The position numbers were made by a program, and so were the translations under genes. The notes under the pieces are model-generated. The model was not told where the DNA came from. It made no database searches and worked only from the letters and a program-made list of their open reading frames with translations. From positions 1 to 11,293 of the forward strand of contig JBOHRE010000099.1 of the NCBI GenBank assembly GCA_050732635.1: DNA of 11,293 nucleotides. Reading direction: 5' to 3'. Numbering within the stretch: position 1 is the stretch's first letter; each line of letters opens with the position of its first letter. This stretch comes from JBOHRE01 sp050732635. GTDB lineage: Bacteria > Gemmatimonadota > Gemmatimonadetes > Longimicrobiales > RSA9. Shown here piece after piece: positions 1 to 5,327 of the stretch.

Positions 1-35
1 GGGCCCAGCGACGCGGCCCGGCCGGCCGAAGCGCC

Positions 36-623
36 TCAGCCCTGCGCGGCCGGTGCGGCTGCGGCGGCGGTGTTCGCCTTCGCGCCCTGCTGCTGCCGCT
101 CCCCACCGCGCTGCTGCTTGGCCTCTTCGGAGGCGGTCGCCTCGCCGATGCGGATCGTGCCGGCGACGCGGCCGCCTTCCTTCAGGGCGAGGCGGCGGGC
201 GCGGACGTCGCCCTCGACGATCGCGGTCTCACCGAGCAGCAGACGCTGCTCGGCGATGATGCCGCCGGTGACGCGGCCCTCGACGACGGCCTCGGTGGTG
301 ATCAGGCCGCCGCCGACGGTGCCCTCGCGACGGACCTCGACGCGGGGCGCGCGCAGGGTGCCCTCGACGTGGCCCTCGATCAGCACGGCCTCTTCACTGG
401 AGCCGCCATCCTGGCCGCTGACATCGCCATCGACGCGGCCGCTGCGGGCGACGTGCAGGCTGCGCGCGCGCACGCTGCCGGTGACGTGGCCCTCGACGCG
501 CAGGGTGCCGGTCGACTCGCAGTCGCCCTGGATCCGCAGCCCATGGGCGACGATCGAGAGGTCCGTCGTGCCGCCGGCCTGTTTCTGCTCGCTCTGCTCG
601 TTGCTGGATCTTCCGCGGATCAC
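36..623 (-). CDS. Bactofilin (polymer-forming cytoskeletal protein)
   Basis: Encodes a 195-residue bactofilin, a protein that self-assembles into filaments without nucleotide and usually scaffolds envelope or cell-shape processes at the membrane. Residues about 20-160 are the right-handed beta-helix domain, seen as short repeats of a hydrophobic-x-hydrophobic-x-G pattern (LRVEGHVTGSV, VLIEGHVEGTL, AVVEGRVTGGI, AIVEGDVRA, GRVAGTIRI). The tail (about 161-195) is Q-, A- and K-rich and probably disordered. I chose the GTG at 623 because AAGGAG lies 10 bases upstream (639-634) and the domain begins soon after. The frame is open back to 737, but that extension is Arg/Pro-rich and unlike the family. 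The upstream minus-strand neighbour is the aspartyl protease, 156 bp away. The family is clear from the repeat pattern. The specific cellular role cannot be read from the sequence. Confidence 0.87.
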   Translation of the reverse strand: MIRGRSSNEQSEQKQAGGTTDLSIVAHGLRIQGDCESTGTLRVEGHVTGSVRARSLHVARSGRVDGDVSGQDGGSSEEAVLIEGHVEGTLRAPRVEVRREGTVGGGLITTEAVVEGRVTGGIIAEQRLLLGETAIVEGDVRARRLALKEGGRVAGTIRIGEATASEEAKQQRGGERQQQGAKANTAAAAAPAAQG

Positions 624-779
624 GGTGAATCGACTCCTTGGACTGGGGTGAGCGGGAAGCCCGATGCGCGCGCGCGAAGCACGCGGCATCGCGAAGACGA
701 CGGAACCGCCCGCAACGTCACAACGGGGGCCTGACAATCGTAAAGATAACAGAGGGACCGCAGGGATCGCGCCAGCCCG

Positions 780-1307
780 CTAGTCCAGCGCGCCGGGGGC
801 AGTCAACCGCAGCACCTGTCGGTCGAAGTCGAGCGCCAGGCGGAACGGCCGGAGGAAGTTCAGGCCGATCAGCCCGTCGACGTCCATGCCGACGGCCTCG
901 ACGTGGGCGAGGTCGAGGGCGCAGGCGATCACCTCTTCGGCCCGCGCCCCTCCGACCCGCACCGAGTCGATCGTGACCAGGCGCATCTGCCCCGTGCCGG
1001 TGGCGCCGGCGCCGATACCGCGCATGCCGCGGACCTCCTCGAGGCCCAGCTCTTCGGCCAACGCGAGGTCGACGCAGGTCACGGTGGCGCCGGTGTCGAG
1101 CACGAAGTCGTAGGGCCCCTGCCCGTTCAGCACGACGGGCACGACGATGGCCGCCTCGCCGGCGCCGGCGTACTCGAAGCCGATCTCACCCGCGGCGCTG
1201 TCGGCCGGCGCCGTGGTGCGGACCGGCGCGGGCGCCTCGGCGACGCAGGCGGCCAGCAGCAGGGCCGGAACCAGCGGCGGCCGGCGGAGGATGCTCGACA
1301 GGTGCAC
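780..1307 (-). CDS. Retropepsin-like aspartyl protease lipoprotein
   Basis: A 175-residue single-domain aspartic protease of the retropepsin-like (Asp_protease_2) fold. Such proteins act as homodimers, each monomer giving one catalytic aspartate. The catalytic motif is FVLDTGAT, with Asp at about residue 71. The family's second signature, a DGLIGLNFL turn followed by paired beta strands (LALDFDRQVLRL), is near the C terminus. The N terminus has a short basic stretch, a hydrophobic core and a lipobox LAAC with the lipidated Cys at residue 21, so the protein should be a membrane-anchored lipoprotein in the envelope. The start is GTG at 1307 with a modest GAGG just upstream. It is divergent from the S9 peptidase gene, sharing a 98-bp intergenic region, so both proteases may be co-regulated. 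That last point is inference. The substrate is unknown. Confidence 0.85.
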   Translation of the reverse strand: MHLSSILRRPPLVPALLLAACVAEAPAPVRTTAPADSAAGEIGFEYAGAGEAAIVVPVVLNGQGPYDFVLDTGATVTCVDLALAEELGLEEVRGMRGIGAGATGTGQMRLVTIDSVRVGGARAEEVIACALDLAHVEAVGMDVDGLIGLNFLRPFRLALDFDRQVLRLTAPGALD

Positions 1308-1323
1308 GCGGTGCCTCGCTCGG

Positions 1324-1353
1324 TTGACGGGGGGCGACGTCGCCCGACAATAT
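1324..1353 (+). promoter_or_regulatory. Candidate promoter of the S9 peptidase with a palindrome in its spacer
   Basis: A TTGACG at 1324-1329 is followed after 18 bases by CAATAT (1348-1353), a plausible -35/-10 pair pointing at the peptidase start at 1406. The spacer contains a perfect 14-bp palindrome, GGGCGACGTCGCCC (1332-1345), which would be well placed as a repressor operator. The -10 match is weak (3 of 6), so this is a candidate only. Confidence 0.4.
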
Positions 1354-1360
1354 CGCTGGA

Positions 1361-1377
1361 CGCGGCGGCTCGCCGCG
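1361..1377 (+). other. 5' leader hairpin upstream of the S9 peptidase
   Basis: A perfect 7-bp inverted repeat CGCGGCG / CGCCGCG with a 3-base GCT loop. It lies just downstream of the candidate promoter and 17 bases before the AGGAGG ribosome-binding site (1395-1400). In RNA it would form a very stable stem near the 5' end of the transcript. It has no T-run, so it is not an intrinsic terminator. Its role is unknown. Confidence 0.4.
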
Positions 1378-1405
1378 ACCCCCCTTCAGCCTGCAGGAGG
1401 CGACG

Positions 1406-3370
1406 ATGCTCGCCCTGACTCGTTCGGCGCTCGCCGGTCCCGCGCGGTCCCTCGGGTCACTGGGCGCCGTGCTGCTCGCGGCGACGCTTGCCGGCTGCGG
1501 CGCGGCCGACGACCCAGCCATCGATGCCGTGTACCGCGAGGTGCCCGCGTACTCGATCGGCGATTTCCTGGAGACGACAGCGGTCATCGGCGCGTCGTTC
1601 TCGCCGGACAACAGCAAGGTGCTGGTCAGCAGCGACGAGCGCGGCGTGTACAACGCGTACGCGATCCCGATCGACGGCGGCGAGCCGGTCAGGCTGACGG
1701 ACTCCGAGGAGTCGGTCTTCGTCGTGTCGTATTTCCCGACCGACGAGCGGATCCTGTACCTGTCGGATCGCGGCGGCAACGAGCTGCACCACCTGTACGT
1801 GCGCGATCCGGACGGTGCCGTGCGCGACCTGACGCCGGGCGAGAACCTGAAGGCGACGTTCGCCGGCTGGGCCCAGGACGACCGCTCGTTCTTCGTCGCG
1901 ACGAACGAGCGTGATGCGCGCTACTTCGACCTGTACGAGTACAGTGCCGACGATTACACGCGCGAGCTGATCTACCGCAACGAGGACGGACTGGACGTCG
2001 GCGCGATCTCGCCCGACAAGCGCTACCTCGCGCTGGTCAAGCCGATCACGACGGCGAACAGCGACATCTACCTGCTCGATCGCAGCACCGGCGAGCGCCA
2101 GCACCTGACGCCGCACGACGGCGACGTGCAGAACTCGCCGCAGACCTTCAGCCGTGACGGCGCTAGCCTCTACTACACCAGCGACGAAGGCGTCGAGTTC
2201 CAGCGACTGCTGCGCTACGACCTGGAGGCCGGTAGCGCGAGCGTCGTGCTGGCGCCCGAGTGGGACATCTGGTTCGCGTCGTTCTCGAAGGACGGCCGTT
2301 ACTTCGTGACCGGCACGAATGTCGATGGCCGCACGCGCATCGACCTCTACGAGGGCGCGAGCATGGAACCGGTCGCGCTGCCCGACGTCGGCGAGGCCGA
2401 CGTGACGTCCGTCACCTTCTCGCGCGACGCCAGCCGGCTCGCGTTCTATGCCTCGGGCTCGCGCTTTCCCAGCGACCTGTTCGTCACCACGCTACCGGGC
2501 AGCGAGCTGCGCCGCCTGACCACGAACCTGAATCCGGCCATCGATTCCGAGAACCTGGTCGATGGCCAGGTCGTGCGCTTCGCGTCCTACGACGGCGTCG
2601 AGGTGCCGGGCATCCTGTACCGGCCGCACACCGCCACGGCCGAGACGCAGGCGCCTGCGCTGGTCTGGGTGCACGGCGGACCAGGCGGCCAGTCGCGCAT
2701 CGGCTACTCGAACCTGATCCAGTACCTGGTCAACCACGGCTACGTCGTCTACGCGATCAACAACCGCGGCAGCTCGGGCTACGGTAAGACCTTCTACAAG
2801 ATGGACGACCGGCGGCACGGCGAGGCGGATCTGGGTGACGTCGTCGCCAGCAAATCCATGCTGGCGGAGACCGGCTTCGTCGACCCGGCCCGCATCGGCA
2901 TCATCGGCGGCAGCTACGGCGGTTACATGGTGCTGGCGGCGCTCACGCTGCAGCCCGAGGCGTTCGTGGCGGGCGTCGACCTGTTCGGCATCTCGAACTG
3001 GATCCGCACGCTGGAAAGCATCCCGCCGTGGTGGGAGTCGTTCAAGGAGGCGCTGTACACCGAGATGGGCGACCCGGCCACGGACCGCGAGCGGCTGACG
3101 CGCATCTCACCGCTGTTCAACGCCGACAGGATCGTGCGCCCGCTGATGGTGCTGCAGGGCGCGAACGACCCCCGCGTCCTCAAGGTCGAATCCGACGAGA
3201 TCGTCGAGGCCGCACGGGCCAACGGCGTGCCGGTCGAATACCTCGTGTTCGAGGACGAGGGGCACGGCTTCGTGAAGAAGGAGAATCAGCGGGTCGCGTG
3301 GGCAGGCGTGCTCTCGTTCCTGGACGAGCACCTGAAGGGCGACGTCGCCACGCCGATCGCCGACCGCTAG
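1406..3370 (+). CDS. S9 family prolyl oligopeptidase-type peptidase, lipoprotein
   Basis: A 654-residue serine peptidase of the prolyl oligopeptidase clan (dipeptidyl-peptidase IV / acylaminoacyl-peptidase type), which cleaves short peptides. The N terminus is a lipoprotein signal with lipobox LAGC (Cys31). Residues about 55-370 form a beta-propeller of repeated blades (FSPDNSKVLVSS, YFPTDERILYLS, ISPDKRYLALV, FSKDGRYFVTG, FSRDASRLAFYA). Residues about 385-645 form the alpha/beta-hydrolase domain. The oxyanion-region HGGPGG is at about 423-428. The catalytic Ser503 is in GGSYGGYM, Asp588 in GANDPR and His620 in DEGHGF. All three catalytic residues are present and length is normal for the family. 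The start ATG has AGGAGG 5 bases upstream. The predicted location is the periplasmic face of a membrane, where it would degrade peptides for nutrition or turnover. The stop overlaps the stop of a decayed kinase on the other strand. Confidence 0.94.
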   Translation: MLALTRSALAGPARSLGSLGAVLLAATLAGCGAADDPAIDAVYREVPAYSIGDFLETTAVIGASFSPDNSKVLVSSDERGVYNAYAIPIDGGEPVRLTDSEESVFVVSYFPTDERILYLSDRGGNELHHLYVRDPDGAVRDLTPGENLKATFAGWAQDDRSFFVATNERDARYFDLYEYSADDYTRELIYRNEDGLDVGAISPDKRYLALVKPITTANSDIYLLDRSTGERQHLTPHDGDVQNSPQTFSRDGASLYYTSDEGVEFQRLLRYDLEAGSASVVLAPEWDIWFASFSKDGRYFVTGTNVDGRTRIDLYEGASMEPVALPDVGEADVTSVTFSRDASRLAFYASGSRFPSDLFVTTLPGSELRRLTTNLNPAIDSENLVDGQVVRFASYDGVEVPGILYRPHTATAETQAPALVWVHGGPGGQSRIGYSNLIQYLVNHGYVVYAINNRGSSGYGKTFYKMDDRRHGEADLGDVVASKSMLAETGFVDPARIGIIGGSYGGYMVLAALTLQPEAFVAGVDLFGISNWIRTLESIPPWWESFKEALYTEMGDPATDRERLTRISPLFNADRIVRPLMVLQGANDPRVLKVESDEIVEAARANGVPVEYLVFEDEGHGFVKKENQRVAWAGVLSFLDEHLKGDVATPIADR

Positions 3371-3566
3371 CCGGCCGCGTGGGCCGGTGCCGGCGCACGG
3401 CTCGGCAGCCGCAGCGTGAAGGTGCTGCCCATGCCGGGCGAGCTGCTCACGCCCAACTCGCCGCCCAGCAGGCGGGCCAGGTCGCGCTGACTGCGAGGCC
3501 AAGGCCGGTGCCGCCGTGCTGCCGCGTCGTCGACAGGTCGCCCTGTGCGAACGGCTCGAAGATGCG
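3367..3566 (-). pseudogene. Decayed histidine kinase 3' end (HATPase C-terminal remnant)
   Basis: The minus strand here encodes the end of a HATPase_c domain from a (hybrid) sensor histidine kinase. It reads RIFEPFAQGDLSTTRQHGGTGLGLAVS, in which IFEPF is the F box and GTGLGLA is the G2 box. It then continues one frame over as RDLARLLGGELGV, SSSPGMGSTFTLRLP and a TAG stop at 3369-3367. Joining the halves needs one extra base near 3484-3488, so the fragment carries a single-base deletion. Everything upstream of the F box (sensor, dimerisation His, N and G1 boxes) is absent, replaced by unrelated sequence leading to the C26 hydrolase gene. The protein cannot be functional as read. The stop overlaps the peptidase stop on the opposite strand by two bases. 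A sequencing error could explain the frameshift but not the missing 5' part. Confidence 0.72.
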
Positions 3567-3629
3567 CAAGGGCCGCGCCGGCTTAGCGAACCGCCGCCGC
3601 GACCGCGGTCGCTGGCCGCGGCCTCCGGA

Positions 3630-4385
3630 TCACCGCTGCGCACGCGCCATGACCGCGTCGCGGAAGCCGGCGAAGACCTGCAGGTTCGGGTCGGACTCGC
3701 TGGCCTGCGCCTCATGGCGTTCGGGGTGCCACTGCACGCCGAGAATCCAGTGGCCGTCGTCAGTCTCGATCGCTTCGATGAGCCCGCCCTCGGCCTCGGC
3801 CGTGCAGCGCAGCCCCTTGCCGAGTGCCTTGACAGCCTGGTGGTGGTACGAGTTGACGTGAAAGCGGCGCGCACTGATCAGGCTGGCCAGCAGGCTGGGC
3901 TCGACCACGTCGACCTCGTGGTGGTGCTGCGCCCAGTCGCCCATGTGCGTCTGCGGCATGGTGCCGAGCTGCGTGGCGATGTCCTGGTACAGCGTGCCGC
4001 CGAAATGGACGTTGATGACCTGGTGACCGCGGCAGATGCCGAGCACGGGCAGCTCGCGCTCGAGTGCGAGGTCGAGCGCGCGCAGCTCGGCCTCGTCGCG
4101 GTCGCGGTCGACGGCGCCCAACGCCGGGATCGGCGACTCGCCGTACAGCTCCGGGTCGATGTCGTCGCCGCCGGTCAGCAGCAGCCCGCTGGCCAGCTCC
4201 ATCAGCTCGGCGGTGGCAGCGGCGCCGTGTGCGGTCGTGAGCAGCAGCGCGCTCAAGCCGAGCCGATCGAGCGCCGCGATGTAGTTCGAGTAGAGCGTGA
4301 TCTGTGGCGGCCGGTAGCCGCCTTCGTCGCGCTGCTGCGATGTGGTGATGGCGACGAGTGGCCGCCGGTTCGCGGCCGTGCTCAC
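3630..4385 (-). CDS. Gamma-glutamyl-gamma-aminobutyrate hydrolase family protein (peptidase C26, PuuD-like)
   Basis: A 251-residue class-I glutamine amidotransferase-fold hydrolase. Family members hydrolyse gamma-glutamyl amide bonds, as PuuD does for gamma-glutamyl-GABA. The N terminus RPLVAITTS, the TGGDDIDPELYGE loop (71-83), the nucleophile elbow LGICRGHQVINVHFGG (Cys118), and the catalytic pair in GVQWHPE (His220, Glu222) are all present, as is the conserved NSYHHQAVK region. Length is normal. The start is the GTG at 4385. It lacks a strong ribosome-binding site of its own, but it overlaps by 4 bp (GTGA) the stop of an upstream 39-codon ligase remnant that does have one, suggesting translational coupling. 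The exact gamma-glutamyl substrate is unknown. The neighbouring ligase remnant suggests the ancestral pair made and broke a gamma-glutamyl compound (inference). The reading frame is open upstream to 5078 but that part is repeat and non-coding sequence. Confidence 0.9.
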   Translation of the reverse strand: MSTAANRRPLVAITTSQQRDEGGYRPPQITLYSNYIAALDRLGLSALLLTTAHGAAATAELMELASGLLLTGGDDIDPELYGESPIPALGAVDRDRDEAELRALDLALERELPVLGICRGHQVINVHFGGTLYQDIATQLGTMPQTHMGDWAQHHHEVDVVEPSLLASLISARRFHVNSYHHQAVKALGKGLRCTAEAEGGLIEAIETDDGHWILGVQWHPERHEAQASESDPNLQVFAGFRDAVMARAQR

Positions 4386-4501
4386 GATGCCGCGCCGCGC
4401 TGCTCGCGGCGCCGGTCCTGCGCCCGGCTGCGCAGCTCGCCGCTCACCGGGTCCACGAGCTGGTACTCCTCTTCGACACCGAACGTCGGCTCCGACTCCA
4501 T
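4382..4501 (-). pseudogene. GCS2/YbdK-type carboxylate-amine ligase remnant, coupled to the C26 gene
   Basis: A 39-codon ORF starting at ATG 4501 with GGAG 5 bases upstream. Its first 26 residues, including FGVEEEYQLVDPVSGEL, match the hallmark N terminus of glutamate-cysteine ligase type 2 / YbdK carboxylate-amine ligases, which form gamma-glutamyl amides using ATP. An intact enzyme is about 370 residues, whereas here the frame runs on for about a dozen Arg-rich residues and stops at TGA 4384-4382. The stop overlaps the GTG of the C26 hydrolase by 4 bp. The simplest reading is an internal deletion that joined the first codons of the ligase to its last codons and left the coupled junction intact. 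It cannot be catalytic, but it may now act as a translated leader for the hydrolase. The motif assignment comes from remembered family consensus, not a search. Confidence 0.62.
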
Positions 4502-4605
4502 GCAGGCTCCGGCTGGGGACGCCGCCAGCGCCGCGCAGGTTCCATGCTCGCGGCCGGTGGCGCCAAGCCCGCGCGCGCCGGATTCCTTGCGGCAGCGCGC
4601 GGGGT

Positions 4606-4729
4606 CTGCAGCCTCCGCGGCTTGCTGCCTCTGCGCGGCCTGCTGCCTCTGCGCGGCCTGCTGCCTCCGCGCGGCCTGCTGCCTCCGCGCGGCCTGCAGC
4701 CTCCGCGCGGCCTGCTGCCTCCGCGGCCC
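4606..4729. repeat. 18-bp tandem repeat, about seven copies
   Basis: Units of the form CTGCTGCCTCCGCGCGGC follow each other at 4622, 4640, 4658, 4676, 4694 and 4712, with a shorter first unit at 4606. Variation is limited to a few positions (CTGCTG or CTGCAG, CCTC or CTCT). On the minus strand each unit would encode a hexapeptide EAAGRA, but the array lies upstream of the ligase-remnant start, so it is probably untranslated. The last unit runs directly into the CCCCTA edge of the dyad element at 4727. The array probably varies in copy number between strains. Confidence 0.88.
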
Positions 4730-4755
4730 CTATGATTTTTTGTACAACTTGTACA
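4727..4755 (+). repeat. Dispersed dyad element, copy A
   Basis: CCCCTA (4727-4732), then 8 bases rich in T, then the perfect odd palindrome TGTACAA-C-TTGTACA (4741-4755). It is the most symmetric of four copies in the window. Homology to copy B extends about 40 bases on the dyad side (a GCCnCCGCCnGCG stretch) and into the CTGCCTCCGCG sequence on the other side. It lies in the divergent spacer between the C26 locus and PadR, 145 bp from the predicted PadR promoter. It may be an operator, a mobile repeat, or the end of a decayed short coding sequence. The sequence alone does not decide. Confidence 0.75.
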
Positions 4756-4899
4756 CGCCCCCGCCAGCGCGCGGCTGTTTGGGCCGCTCCGATTGCTGGA
4801 TCGGCGCGCCGGCGGGTACGGGACCGGCGCTCCGGGCAGGTGCGCCTGGTTCGCGCCGCGCGGGGCCGCCGCGAGTCCTGGCCGGAACCTCCGTTCCCC

Positions 4900-4928
4900 T
4901 TGACAGCCGACAGGAGGGTGGCTTCATT
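4900..4928 (+). promoter_or_regulatory. Predicted promoter of the padR-permease operon
   Basis: A perfect TTGACA (4900-4905) with a 17-base spacer to TTCATT (4923-4928). The -35 is consensus and the -10 is weak (3 of 6), as expected for a regulated promoter in a GC-rich genome. It would give a leader of roughly 40 bases to the PadR ATG at 4978. Confidence 0.5.
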
Positions 4929-4943
4929 TGTCGGGTGTCGACA
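4902..4943 (+). promoter_or_regulatory. Candidate PadR autoregulatory operator
   Basis: Two 11-base arms, GACAGCCGACA (4902-4912) and TGTCGGGTGTC (4929-4939), are inverted repeats with one mismatch and flank the -10. The first arm overlaps the -35. The second arm continues into a perfect TGTCGACA palindrome (4936-4943). PadR proteins bind dyads of the TGT...ACA type and commonly repress their own operons, so this is the natural operator candidate for the gene that follows. Binding is inferred. Confidence 0.45.
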
Positions 4944-4977
4944 GGGCGCACTGCCCGCGGTTCCGTCCCGAGGCGAC

Positions 4978-5319
4978 ATGACACCCACGCAGAGTAGGAA
5001 CGCGGATGTGCTGCAGGGGACGCTGGACCTGCTGATCCTGAAGACGCTGACGCTGGAGCCGATGCACGGCTGGGGCATAGCGCAGCGGATCCAGCAGGTC
5101 TCGCGGGATGTGTTGCAGATCGGGCAGGGCTCGCTCTATCCGGCACTGCATCGGCTGGAGCGGCAGGGCTGGGTCGCGGCCGAGTGGGGCACGAGCGAGC
5201 ACAACAGGCGCGCAAAGTACTACCGGCTGACGGGCGCGGGGCGACGGCAGCTACAGGAGGAGACGCGGACGTGGCGCCGGTTCGCCGGCGCGGTCGAGCT
5301 CGTTCTGGACGCTGGCTGA
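4978..5319 (+). CDS. PadR family transcriptional regulator
   Basis: A 113-residue winged-helix repressor of the short PadR class. The family's signature runs through LQGTLDLLILKTL, PMHGWGIAQRI, IGQGSLYPALHRLERQGWV and NRRAKYYRLTGAGRRQL, that is helix 1, helix 2, the recognition helix with the GSLYPAL motif, and the beta wing. A short C-terminal dimerisation helix follows (residues about 90-113), with the WRRF motif common in regulators paired with ADOP permeases. The ATG has GAGG 4 bases upstream. The stop is 8 bp before the permease start, so the two are co-transcribed. It probably represses this operon through the inverted repeat at 4902-4943. The inducing ligand is unknown, though related PadR proteins respond to small aromatic or toxic compounds. 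The frame is open upstream to 4342, but that part overlaps the promoter and repeats and is not coding. Confidence 0.93.
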   Translation: MTPTQSRNADVLQGTLDLLILKTLTLEPMHGWGIAQRIQQVSRDVLQIGQGSLYPALHRLERQGWVAAEWGTSEHNRRAKYYRLTGAGRRQLQEETRTWRRFAGAVELVLDAG

Positions 5320-5327
5320 GGCGGCAG

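Noticed and set aside
36..737. Bactofilin starting at 737.
   Set aside because: The extra 38 residues are unlike the family, and the ribosome-binding site supports GTG at 623.
731..753. AT-rich patch as a sigma-70 promoter for the bactofilin gene.
   Set aside because: TTGTCA and TACGAT-like hexamers occur, but no pair has acceptable spacing and partners.
3599..3612. Palindrome GCGACCGCGGTCGC near the 3' end of the C26 gene.
   Set aside because: It lacks a loop and a T-run, and CG-rich palindromes are common by chance at this GC content.
4727..4755. The TGTACAACTTGTACA dyad as the PadR operator.
   Set aside because: Three other copies lie far from any padR gene, and a better-placed dyad overlaps the padR promoter. 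It is kept as an alternative only.
3630..5078. A 482-codon minus-strand frame spanning the C26 gene, the 18-bp repeat and the PadR region.
   Set aside because: Only the part after 4385 matches a protein family. The rest reads through a tandem repeat and antisense to PadR, and is open because of high GC content.
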